A DNA stretch of 64,000 bases, taken from contig NZ_BAABBN010000004.1 of NCBI RefSeq assembly GCF_039537985.1, positions 1-64,000 on the forward strand, in the 5' to 3' direction. The notes beneath the pieces are model-generated. The model was not told the origin of the DNA, did not search any database, and worked only from the letters and a program-made list of their open reading frames with translations. The position numbers and the translations under genes are program-made. How positions within the stretch are numbered: position 1 is the first letter of the stretch; each line of letters starts with the position of its first letter. This DNA is from Litoribacillus peritrichatus (GTDB lineage: Bacteria; Pseudomonadota; Gammaproteobacteria; Pseudomonadales; Litoribrevibacteraceae). Of the stretch, positions 16,917 to 24,509 are shown in pieces.

Positions 16917-17747
16917 ATGAAAGATCTGTCGGGCAAGGTTGCTGTGATTACTGGCGCAGGTTCAGGTATTGGACGGGCGTTGGCGGTGAAGTTGGCAGAG
17001 CAAGGATGCCATTTAGCTATCTCAGATTTAAATGAAGTGGGTTTAGAACAAACCCGAAAAATGTGCGAAACCAGCGTGGTAGATGTTCGGTGTTATACGT
17101 TGGATGTGGCGGATAAAGATGCGGTGTATCAGCACGCAGATCAGGTTGAAGAGGATTTTGGCCAGGTTAATCTGATCTTTAATAACGCGGGGGTAGCGTT
17201 ATCGGTCAAGCTGTTAGAAGTGGATATGAAAGACTTTGAATGGCTGATGAACATTGATTTCTGGGGTGTGGTGTATGGAACACAGGCTTTTTTACCTAAA
17301 TTAATTGCTTCGGGAGAAGGCCATATTATTAATATCTCCAGCGTTTTTGGCATGATCAGTGTGCCTAAACAAGGAACTTATAATGCTGCCAAATTTGCGG
17401 TGCGTGGTTATACCGAAGCATTAAGGCAAGAGTTGGCTCTGGAGAATATACCGGTCAACGTGAGTTGCGTTCATCCGGGAGGTATACAAACCGATATCGC
17501 ACGCAACGCCCGGTTGGGGCCGAATGAAAATCGAAGTTTTGTGGATACCAGTTTTGATAAATTGGCGATGACTAAACCATCGAAGGCCGCCGATATCATT
17601 TTAAAGGGGGTTAAGGCGAATAAATCCCGAATTATGGTCGGGCCGGACGCTCATGCAATACATTTTTTATATCGCTTACTCGGGTCCAGGTATCAATCTT
17701 TGACCCAACTGTTTGCGAAAAAGGCATTTTTTAATCGTTGTGAGTAA
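16917..17747 (+). CDS. Short-chain dehydrogenase/reductase
   Basis: A 276-residue classical SDR oxidoreductase. The cofactor motif TGAGSGIG is at 12-19, NNAG in the fourth strand region, Ser in INISSVFG and the catalytic YNAAK pair follow. It would interconvert an alcohol and a ketone with NAD(P). The ATG is preceded by AGGAGAAGAG. It is third in the run with the monooxygenase and hydrolase, 125 bases after the latter, and matches the SadH-like position of mymA-type loci. A strong terminator follows at 17814. Confidence 0.9.
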   Translation: MKDLSGKVAVITGAGSGIGRALAVKLAEQGCHLAISDLNEVGLEQTRKMCETSVVDVRCYTLDVADKDAVYQHADQVEEDFGQVNLIFNNAGVALSVKLLEVDMKDFEWLMNIDFWGVVYGTQAFLPKLIASGEGHIINISSVFGMISVPKQGTYNAAKFAVRGYTEALRQELALENIPVNVSCVHPGGIQTDIARNARLGPNENRSFVDTSFDKLAMTKPSKAADIILKGVKANKSRIMVGPDAHAIHFLYRLLGSRYQSLTQLFAKKAFFNRCE

Positions 17748-17813
17748 TCACAATCGTTAACCTATCTCTGATTCGACGATTTGCTTGATAGAAACCTTTC
17801 GTTGAGTTCTTTC

Positions 17814-17838
17814 CTCCGCCTGATGGCGGAGTTTTTTT
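17814..17838 (+). terminator. Rho-independent terminator after SDR gene
   Basis: Seven-base stem CTCCGCC / GGCGGAG with TGAT loop followed by seven T. It closes the monooxygenase-hydrolase-SDR run. Confidence 0.9.
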
Positions 17839-17895
17839 ATCTCGTCTTTATTCATTTTCCTTTTATGCGGGTAAATGATTCGATCTGATTTTTAT

Positions 17896-17929
17896 CCCGA
17901 GTCTGATATTCTACCCCGAGCTTGATATT
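17896..17929. repeat. Pair of 15-base direct repeats, possible regulator sites
   Basis: CCCGAGTCTGATATT (17896-17910) and CCCGAGCTTGATATT (17915-17929) differ at two positions and repeat with a 19-base period, close to two helical turns. They lie upstream of the PepSY gene and its OmpR-type regulator. OmpR-family regulators bind direct repeats, so these may be autoregulatory sites. Confidence 0.45.
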
Positions 17930-18103
17930 GTGTTCAGCGTTGGGAAGGCAATCAGGTAGTTCGCTGTATGCTCAATCATTAAATTTATTTAATATTGTCT
18001 TCACCTTGAGTTTAAGCCATGGGTTATACACTGGCCCTATCTTTTATTGATGGCCTTTGACATGAGTTACCACTGAAGAGGCCGGTTACTTGGGGAAACG
18101 ATT

Positions 18104-18673
18104 ATGAAAAAATTCAATACTTTTATTGCTTCTGCCATTACAGCAAGTGCGCTGACGTTTGGAAGTGCTCAGGTACTAGCGGACGATGATGCCGCTGAGT
18201 TACTGCAATTGAAACGCACTAAGTTCAGCGTTGAGCAGGCGTTGGAAAAGGTGGCGAAAGAGTACCAGGGGCAAATTCTTGAAGTTGAACTGGATGAAAA
18301 ACACAACCAATTGATCTACGAAGTAGAAGTGGCGGATCTGGCCAACGAAAAGGTCTATGAAGTGTACGTCAATCCAACCAGTGGTGAGGTGTTTCTTGAT
18401 GAAACTGAAAACCTTAAATTGTTAGGTTTCAATCGCTTTGATGAGGATAAATTGGCTGCGCTGAGAGCCATGGCGGAAAACCATTTTTCACTGGAAGACC
18501 AGCTGATCAAAATTAAGCAAGATTACCCGGGAATCGTGAAAGAAGCCGAGTTTAAACAGAGTAAAGGCGTCAGTTACTACAAAGTAAAAATCTTAACCAA
18601 CGAAGGCCGCCGTCAAAAAGTCATTGTGGATGCTCTGACCGGTGAAACGATTCCTGTCATGGATCACGATTAA
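18104..18673 (+). CDS. Periplasmic PepSY-domain protein
   Basis: A 189-residue exported protein with a Sec signal peptide ending near VLADDD and two PepSY repeats (about residues 40-105 and 120-185), each with the pattern of a helix followed by YEVEV or YYKVKI strands and a VNPTSGEV or VDALTGET turn. PepSY proteins are thought to modulate peptidases or sense metal or envelope state. The ATG follows GGGGAAACGATT. It lies just upstream of a two-component pair, a common arrangement in which the PepSY protein is either a target or an accessory sensor. Confidence 0.88.
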   Translation: MKKFNTFIASAITASALTFGSAQVLADDDAAELLQLKRTKFSVEQALEKVAKEYQGQILEVELDEKHNQLIYEVEVADLANEKVYEVYVNPTSGEVFLDETENLKLLGFNRFDEDKLAALRAMAENHFSLEDQLIKIKQDYPGIVKEAEFKQSKGVSYYKVKILTNEGRRQKVIVDALTGETIPVMDHD

Positions 18674-18736
18674 ATGCAGGGTACAACTCATGGTCGGTAT
18701 CTGTGATGCCGGTCACTTACACTTTAAAGGTCTCAT

Positions 18737-19420
18737 GTGAAAGTCCTGATTGTTGAAGATGATAAAACCACGCGCGATTTTTTGCAGCAAGCGCTGACCG
18801 AGCAAGGTTATACCGTTGAAACAGCGGCGGATGGTCAGGATGGTTTATTTAAGGCACTGGAGTTAAATTTTGACTTGATCGTGCTGGATCGAATGTTGCC
18901 TAAGCTGGACGGGCTGACGGTTTTGGCGACGCTCAGATCCGGAGGTCACAGGGTTCCTGTGTTGATTTTGAGTGCACTGGACAGTGTTGATGAGCGAGTT
19001 AAAGGTCTCAAACAAGGAGGCGATGACTACTTGGTTAAGCCCTTTGCATTGGCTGAGTTGTTGGCCCGAGTCGAAATTTTGGGGCGACGGAGTCAGCCCA
19101 TTGTCGCCGGTGCTCAGGAAACCCGAATTCAGCTTAAAAACCTGACGTTGGATATGCTCGCGCATACGCTGACCATTGCGGATCAGGAAATTGAGATTCA
19201 ACCAAAAGAGTTCAAGCTTTTAAGATACTTGTTAGAGCATCAGGAACAAGTGGTGTCCCGTACCATGTTGTTTGAAGCGGTTTGGGACTACCAGTTTGAT
19301 CCGCAAACCAATGTGATTGACGTTCATGTGGCCCGATTAAGGAAAAAACTGACCGAGGCCAATGCTTTGGTTGAAATCACGACGGTCAGAGGGGTGGGGT
19401 ATCGGCTTGTCTCTCAATAG
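18737..19420 (+). CDS. OmpR/PhoB-type response regulator
   Basis: A 227-residue regulator. The receiver has Asp8-Asp9, phospho-acceptor Asp51 (VLDRMLP) and a Lys in DDYLVKPF; the C-terminal winged helix ends with VIDVHVARLRKKL and TVRGVGYRL. The start is GTG 18737 with AAAGGTC upstream. It is 63 bases after the PepSY gene, and its end is 13 bases before the kinase ATG, so the three are one operon. Confidence 0.94.
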   Translation: MKVLIVEDDKTTRDFLQQALTEQGYTVETAADGQDGLFKALELNFDLIVLDRMLPKLDGLTVLATLRSGGHRVPVLILSALDSVDERVKGLKQGGDDYLVKPFALAELLARVEILGRRSQPIVAGAQETRIQLKNLTLDMLAHTLTIADQEIEIQPKEFKLLRYLLEHQEQVVSRTMLFEAVWDYQFDPQTNVIDVHVARLRKKLTEANALVEITTVRGVGYRLVSQ

Positions 19421-19433
19421 TTCACTAGGGCTG

Positions 19434-20777
19434 ATGTTTCGCAAGAGTTCCATTTGGCGGTTAACGCTGATATACACCGCATTATCGACCGTGCTGGTTT
19501 CTCTGGTTTTGCTGGTGCTTTATTACTTCAGTGTCGGGCAAGTGGTTCGTGCCCAAGACAGAAACTTTTATGAGGTTTTGGCTCAGCACCAATTATTGAC
19601 CAAACAGCTCAGCCAAACCGAATATCAATTGCAGTTCGGGCCTGAATTTCAGTTGTCTGAAAGCCTCAGTTTGACGTTTCAAGCCGACGACGCTCCGGTT
19701 GATGTTGTGGGTCGCTTGTCTTCTGTGCCCGTTGGCATAGCAATGTGTCCGGAGATTTCCAGGTTTCCTGTCTATCAAGCCCGTTACGACGACATTGAAA
19801 TTCTCTCCGGTTGTACGCTGCCTGCTTACAATGGTCGTGTGTTGATAGCTCAAAACCGGCAGCAGTTGGATCGGTGGATTAAACTGTTCTGGCAAACCAG
19901 CTTAGGTGCATTATTAATTACCTTGGTGATTGGTACATTAAGTGGCTGGTGGTTTTCACGGAAGCTGATCAGGAAAGTGAGCGCCGTGAATCAAATTGCG
20001 CGCAAAGTAGAGGATGGTGATCTCACTGCAAGAATCTCAATCGGCAAGTCCGGTGATGAATTTGATCAAATGGCCATGCACATTAATCGAATGCTGGGCC
20101 AGCTGGAAGACAACTTCGAAACGGTACGGGGAACCACCGATGCCATTGCTCATGATTTACGCACCCCACTGAGTCGATTGCGTCTCAGGTTGGAACATTT
20201 GGTGTCTCAAGAGACTGAGACTGTCAAAGCCGATGCGTTGGCGGATGTATTAGAAGAGCTGGACCGTATCATCTTGACGTTTAAGTCCATGCTGGAATTG
20301 ACCAAACTTGAACACGGTTTAATGAATGCGGGTGATCATCCGGTGGATTTACAGGCGCTGGTGTCAGATGCGGTCGAGCTGATCGAACCTTTGGCCGATG
20401 AAAATCGCCAAACCATTACGGTAAATGCTTCACCCGTCTATGTGCAAGGCGATCCCAGTTTATTGTTTCGGGTGATATATAACTTGCTGGATAATGCTGT
20501 GAAGTACTCGGGCGAAAACGCATCTGTATTGGTTGAGCTGACCGAGAAAGCATTGATTATTGCGGATAACGGCGTAGGGATTGCTGAAGAAGAAATGACT
20601 AAAGCGTTTCAACGTTTATCGAGACTGGATTCAAGTCGGACAACGCCGGGTTATGGCTTGGGGTTACCCGTTGTTAAGGCCATTTTGAAGTTGCACGGTA
20701 TGAAGATCAAAATGCTCGATAATGAGCCGGGTTTAAAAGTTGTAATTCGTTTGCCACGACCAACCGGATCGAAATAA
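19434..20777 (+). CDS. Sensor histidine kinase, HAMP type
   Basis: A kinase of about 447 residues: membrane helix 10-32, a periplasmic sensor part of about 120 residues, membrane helix 152-174, HAMP linker, HisKA with the H box AIAHDLRTPLSRL (His240) and HATPase boxes NLLDNAVKYS, DNGVGI and GYGLGLPVV. The ATG at 19434 is preferred; an in-frame TTG at 19407 inside the regulator gene is possible and would make a short overlap. It pairs with the regulator immediately upstream. The last codons are part of a small tandem duplication that runs into the spacer. Confidence 0.92.
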   Translation: MFRKSSIWRLTLIYTALSTVLVSLVLLVLYYFSVGQVVRAQDRNFYEVLAQHQLLTKQLSQTEYQLQFGPEFQLSESLSLTFQADDAPVDVVGRLSSVPVGIAMCPEISRFPVYQARYDDIEILSGCTLPAYNGRVLIAQNRQQLDRWIKLFWQTSLGALLITLVIGTLSGWWFSRKLIRKVSAVNQIARKVEDGDLTARISIGKSGDEFDQMAMHINRMLGQLEDNFETVRGTTDAIAHDLRTPLSRLRLRLEHLVSQETETVKADALADVLEELDRIILTFKSMLELTKLEHGLMNAGDHPVDLQALVSDAVELIEPLADENRQTITVNASPVYVQGDPSLLFRVIYNLLDNAVKYSGENASVLVELTEKALIIADNGVGIAEEEMTKAFQRLSRLDSSRTTPGYGLGLPVVKAILKLHGMKIKMLDNEPGLKVVIRLPRPTGSK

Positions 20778-20802
20778 AGCCGGATCGAAATATAACCGGA
20801 TA
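20764..20802. repeat. Short tandem repeat at the kinase 3' end
   Basis: CCGGATCGAAATA occurs at 20764 and 20780, and CCGGAT again at 20797, a period of 16-17 bases. The first unit contains the stop codon of the kinase gene, so the duplication extends the 3' end into non-coding sequence. Confidence 0.8.
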
Positions 20803-20805
20803 GCC

Positions 20806-20839
20806 ATCACTTGGCATTCATCCGTAAATGCCAAGTGAT
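20806..20839. terminator. Strong hairpin between convergent genes
   Basis: Perfect 13-base stem ATCACTTGGCATT / AATGCCAAGTGAT with an eight-base loop, located between the convergent kinase and suhB-like genes. No T run follows on either side, so it may be a bidirectional terminator with weak U tract or an RNA 3'-end protecting structure. Confidence 0.6.
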
Positions 20840-20851
20840 CGTTCAAATGGG

Positions 20852-21601
20852 TTACGCTTTCAGCGTCTGAACCACTTGTTTAAATACCCGTGGGCTTGCA
20901 ATGAATACATCATTCACTGCCTTTGGTGCGCCTGTGCTGTCACCAACTAGTGCTCCGGCTTCCTGGGCGATTAATAATGCTGCTTCCAGTTTGGTTTTAG
21001 CACCTTTCACAATTGCGCCATCGGTTTTACCAGCGGCTGCGTAAGCAATGGCCAGTAGCGGACTGTCTTGATCGCAAAGGCTGTAGCCAGAGTTGGTCAA
21101 CTTTTGTGCCGTTTCAAAGTTACCGCTTGATAGCCAGTTACCGCTCAATACTTTGCCTGTGGCTGAGAAGTTATCTGAAAAGCGGATACGGCGGTCATTG
21201 CTTTGAGCGCCTCGTCCTTTCGATGCAGTGAACTCTTCTTGAGTCGCCGGATTAATGATGACTGCATGTTCTGCTTTATCGCGGAAATAATAGGTTAATG
21301 CCAATGCAAATGCAGGAATTTGACGAATGTAATTGGAGTGTGTGTCGAGCACTTGGATTTCCCAACGTGCTTGAGCGGAACTGTCACCGATGGCTTCAAA
21401 CTGGCCCACAACATAGTGCTCTGGGTAGCTTTTGGATAATAGACGAATAATCTGTTGTTCTGCATGTCGTAAGTAATTCGGCAGAATGGTAGGAAGAGGT
21501 TTCCCTTCGCGGATTTCTGAATCAAGACGGTCTTGGCTTGATACAAGGGATTCAGCAGCACGGCGCGCAGCGCGCAACGCAGTATTCAGGTACGGATGCA
21601 T
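20852..21601 (-). CDS. suhB: SuhB-like protein of the inositol monophosphatase family, catalytic residues degenerate
   Basis: A 249-residue member of the IMPase fold at the usual suhB place next to trmJ-cysE-iscR. The start MHPYLNTALRAARRA matches SuhB, and ATG 21601 has AGGTGA upstream (an earlier GTG at 21613 is less likely). The active site is eroded: the metal-binding GEE/TEES segment reads GQFEA, the DPLDGTTNF motif reads QVLDTHSNY (first Asp lost), and the WD motif near the C-terminus reads KLEAA. The mid region is also shortened against the usual 267-271 residues. In E. coli SuhB has a non-enzymatic role in Nus-dependent rRNA antitermination; this protein may keep only that role. Gene name given by position and N-terminus. 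Confidence 0.82.
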   Translation of the reverse strand: MHPYLNTALRAARRAAESLVSSQDRLDSEIREGKPLPTILPNYLRHAEQQIIRLLSKSYPEHYVVGQFEAIGDSSAQARWEIQVLDTHSNYIRQIPAFALALTYYFRDKAEHAVIINPATQEEFTASKGRGAQSNDRRIRFSDNFSATGKVLSGNWLSSGNFETAQKLTNSGYSLCDQDSPLLAIAYAAAGKTDGAIVKGAKTKLEAALLIAQEAGALVGDSTGAPKAVNDVFIASPRVFKQVVQTLKA

Positions 21602-21877
21602 AAACGTATTCACCTGGTCGGTTAACAGAACTTTTAAAAGAGCGGAGCAATGTTTAAAAAATATACAACTTTGCTCAAAATTTCGGCGAAGTATAACAGA
21701 AAGAATTCAACTTGCTAGAGTGTATTTATATTTAATGATGATTGGGGATGAAAGTGCTTTCAATATGAAGGGGTATCGAACGTTGGCTTAGCCAGCGGGC
21801 TTTTTGTTACACTTGTCCTTCGGCCGTGTGATTACCACCACGGCAGTTGATGAATTTGAAAAGGTTGCCAGAGGTTT

Positions 21878-22663
21878 ATGGAATTTCAGGATAAAGCACA
21901 ATCAGAAGATGCATCGGTTGGGTTTCAGATGCTGAGTAATATTCGCATTGTGATGGTTAATACTACCCATCCTGGAAACATAGGTGCTGCTGCCCGTGCA
22001 ATGAAAACCATGGGATTGTCGGAGTTGGTGTTGGTTGAACCTAAGCGACCGATTGATGATGAAGCCATTGCGCGTTCGTCCGGGGCAACCGACGTACTCG
22101 AATCTGCTCAGATCGTGCCTTCACTTGAAGAGGCTATTGAGGATTGCGGGTTGGTGATTGGCACCAGTGCCCGATCGAGAAGTATTCCTTGGCCACTATT
22201 AAACCCAAGACAATGCGCGGAACAATCCGTACTGACATCAAAACGACAAAAAGTTGCAATAATATTTGGTCGTGAAGACCGGGGATTGACTAACGAAGAG
22301 TTGGCGAAATGCAATTTTCATGTACATATTCCGACGAATCCGGATTACAGTTCGCTGAATATCGGAGCGGCGATACAGGTGATTTGTTATGAAATGCGAA
22401 TGGCCATTGAGCTGCAGGTAAGTGGCGATGAACAGCTCTGGGGGGTTGAGTGGGATAGGGAACTTGCTTCCAGTAAAGAGTTGGATGGTCTGATAGATCA
22501 TCTGGAGCAAGTAATGGTGACTTCTGAATTCTTGGACCCTGAGAACCCAAGATACATCATGACCCGGATGAGACGGTTATTTAATCGCGCTATGCCGGAT
22601 AAGGTTGAAGTGAATGTATTTAGGGGTATTCTTTCTTCTATCACTAAAAAACTGGGTCGGTAG
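21878..22663 (+). CDS. trmJ: tRNA (cytidine/uridine-2'-O-)-methyltransferase TrmJ
   Basis: A 261-residue SPOUT methyltransferase that modifies ribose at position 32 of tRNA anticodon loops. Conserved segments: VNTTHPGNIGAAARAMKTMG at the start of the fold, GTSARSR, IIFGREDRGLTNEEL, and the knot region IPTNPDYSSLNIGAAIQV. The C-terminal tail (residues 170-261) is the TrmJ-specific extension. It is divergent from the SuhB-like gene and upstream of cysE, the standard order in Pseudomonas relatives. Confidence 0.95.
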   Translation: MEFQDKAQSEDASVGFQMLSNIRIVMVNTTHPGNIGAAARAMKTMGLSELVLVEPKRPIDDEAIARSSGATDVLESAQIVPSLEEAIEDCGLVIGTSARSRSIPWPLLNPRQCAEQSVLTSKRQKVAIIFGREDRGLTNEELAKCNFHVHIPTNPDYSSLNIGAAIQVICYEMRMAIELQVSGDEQLWGVEWDRELASSKELDGLIDHLEQVMVTSEFLDPENPRYIMTRMRRLFNRAMPDKVEVNVFRGILSSITKKLGR

Positions 22664-22933
22664 TGTTATCGAAGCGTTGGTGCTGAGTATTTCAAGCACC
22701 CGTTGTTCGTAGTACAAAATTAAGCAGGACTCTATAAGTAGTACAATATAAGCGTGATGCACGTGGCTTTTGAAAGCTGGAGTAAGATAGTGAGCACTAT
22801 GATGATCAGCGTAAATATGGAACCGAATCGAACCTTAGTTTGTCCTACTGCCATGGTAGGGCGATGTTGTTGCTCTTGATGATAAAAAATAGCTAAGCAC
22901 AAAAAGTCGTACAAAATTCAAGAAGAGATCAAC

Positions 22934-23758
22934 ATGTTTAAACGTCTGAGAGAAGATATAAATAGTGTTTTTGACCGTGACCCGGCGGCACGGAATTCGT
23001 TTGAAATTTTAACTAACTACCCTGGCGTACATGCCGTTATGTTTCATCGGGTATCTCATGCCTTTTGGAAAAAAGACCTGAAATGGTTTGCCAGAAGTGT
23101 GTCGAACATTAGTCGATTCGTGACCGGCATTGAAATCCATCCGGGGGCTACCATTGGTCGTCGCTTTTTTATTGACCATGGCATGGGGGTGGTGATTGGT
23201 GAAACCGCCGAGATAGGTGATGATGTCACCCTTTATCATGGTGTGACTTTAGGTGGTACGACCTGGAATAAAGGCAAACGCCACCCGACGCTGGAAGACG
23301 GCGTGGTCGTGGGGGCCGGGGCTAAAGTTCTTGGGCCGATAACCGTGAAATCGGGTGCCAAAATTGGCTCAAACTCCGTAGTCACCAAAGATGTACCTGA
23401 AGGCGCTACCGCTGTGGGGATTCCTGGCCGGATCATTCGCAAGCAGGACAAATGCAATGACGAGGCTGAGCAACGCAGAAGAGCGATCGCCGAGCGAATT
23501 GGTTTTGTTGCATACGGTGAGACGCAAGATGCAAATGACCCAATTGCTCAGTCCATTCGCGGTCTGCTGGATCATATCTTGGCAGTGGATCACAAGCTGG
23601 AGTCTATGTGTCAAACGCTTGAGAAGCTTGATAGCAGTTATCACGATGAGGCACTACCAGAGCTGAACCCGGAGGACTTTGAAGGGGTGACAAGTGAAGA
23701 CAGTCCTTCTGAGGTGGTTGCTGATATTCTGGCTGACGAAAAACGTAAAAACATATAG
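22934..23758 (+). CDS. cysE: Serine O-acetyltransferase, short EpsC/CysE type
   Basis: A 274-residue enzyme making O-acetylserine from serine and acetyl-CoA, the first step of cysteine synthesis. It lacks the long N-terminal helical domain of E. coli CysE and starts directly with MFKRLREDINSVFDRDPAAR. The left-handed beta helix carries the hexapeptide repeats, with catalytic His/Asp in FIDHGMGVVIG and DVTLYHGVTLGGT. A C-terminal tail of about 100 residues, rich in acidic residues, extends beyond the usual end and looks variable. AGAAGAGATC precedes the ATG. Placement before iscR links cysteine supply to Fe-S assembly. Confidence 0.93.
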   Translation: MFKRLREDINSVFDRDPAARNSFEILTNYPGVHAVMFHRVSHAFWKKDLKWFARSVSNISRFVTGIEIHPGATIGRRFFIDHGMGVVIGETAEIGDDVTLYHGVTLGGTTWNKGKRHPTLEDGVVVGAGAKVLGPITVKSGAKIGSNSVVTKDVPEGATAVGIPGRIIRKQDKCNDEAEQRRRAIAERIGFVAYGETQDANDPIAQSIRGLLDHILAVDHKLESMCQTLEKLDSSYHDEALPELNPEDFEGVTSEDSPSEVVADILADEKRKNI

Positions 23759-23781
23759 TTAAGCGTTGAATGCATTCCATT

Positions 23782-23812
23782 TGTGGAAAAAGTGACTTTT
23801 GCTTTTTTCACA
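23782..23812 (+). terminator. Hairpin after cysE
   Basis: Eleven-base inverted repeat TGTGGAAAAAG / CTTTTTTCACA with one wobble pair and a nine-base loop. It is A/T-rich and could act as a weak terminator ahead of the iscR promoter. Confidence 0.4.
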
Positions 23813-23905
23813 GGTAGAATGCGCCGAATTCTAATAAACAGAGACTTTCTGTCTTTGTTTTCATCTTGCTGTTGTGTTGAATACCTGAGTAAACCATAAG
23901 GTCTT

Positions 23906-23938
23906 ATACTTGACTATTTTTGTCAGGTATTAGATAAT
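23906..23938 (+). promoter_or_regulatory. iscR promoter with overlapping IscR type 1 operator
   Basis: The 25 bases at 23906-23930 start ATACTTGACT and end GTCAGGTAT, matching the E. coli IscR type 1 consensus (ATASYYGACT, then YAGTCRRSTAT) at all but about one defined position. The same bases include a -35 box TTGACT (23910-23915) with a 17-base spacer to GATAAT (23933-23938). Binding of [2Fe-2S]-IscR here would block RNA polymerase, so the operon should be repressed when clusters are plentiful. A partial half site, ATACCTGAGT, lies at 23881-23890. Confidence 0.82.
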
Positions 23939-23983
23939 GTCACTCTCTATTTGTATGTGAATTATCTCAATGAGGTTGATTGA

Positions 23984-24460
23984 ATGCGTTTGACAACCAA
24001 AGGTCGCTACGCAGTTACAGCAATGCTGGATCTGGCTCTACACGCTGACAAGGGGCCGATCAGTTTGGCTGATATTTCTCAGCGTCAAGGTATTTCTCTT
24101 TCCTATCTGGAACAACTATTTGCCAAACTGCGTAGAAATGGTCTGGTGGGCAGTGTTCGTGGTCCTGGTGGCGGTTATCATTTAAGTCGCGAAAGTTCTG
24201 AGATATGCATTGCTGATGTGGTTGATGCCGTAAGTGAAAAGGTCGATACCACTCGATGCGGCGGAACTGGCGGGTGTCAGGATGGCGATGAGTGTTTGAC
24301 GCATCATTTGTGGCAGGACTTGAGTGATCAGATTCATGATTTTTTGAGTGAAATATCCCTTGCCCAGCTGGTTGCTAAGCGAGAAATTCAAGCGGTTGCA
24401 GAGCGACAAGATCTGAAACAGCGTAAAGAACAAAAGAGTAATGTCATTGCTTCTGTGTAG
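23984..24460 (+). CDS. iscR: Fe-S cluster regulator IscR
   Basis: A 158-residue Rrf2-family repressor. The N-terminal winged helix reads MRLTTKGRYAVTAMLDLA; the cluster ligands Cys92, Cys98, Cys104 and His107 are present at E. coli numbering. It senses cluster status through a [2Fe-2S] cluster and controls its own operon through the site at 23906. It is the first gene of the iron-sulfur operon, 49 bases before the desulfurase. Confidence 0.96.
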   Translation: MRLTTKGRYAVTAMLDLALHADKGPISLADISQRQGISLSYLEQLFAKLRRNGLVGSVRGPGGGYHLSRESSEICIADVVDAVSEKVDTTRCGGTGGCQDGDECLTHHLWQDLSDQIHDFLSEISLAQLVAKREIQAVAERQDLKQRKEQKSNVIASV

Positions 24461-24509
24461 GCAATTGGCAGTGATCACAAATTTAGAAAAGTCGTTGAGT
24501 ATGTGATTT

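Larger units (their letters stand above)
17748..18103. other. 356-base intergenic region: terminator plus paired direct repeats
   Basis: Holds the SDR terminator (17814-17838) and two imperfect 15-base direct repeats at 17896 and 17915. Position and A/T-rich content suggest the promoter and operator region of the PepSY/two-component operon. I see no RNA gene or short coding frame with a good start in it. Confidence 0.6.

Noticed and set aside
23759..23983. tRNA or small RNA gene before iscR
   Set aside because: No cloverleaf or CCA-type end could be folded; the region is explained by a weak hairpin and the iscR promoter.
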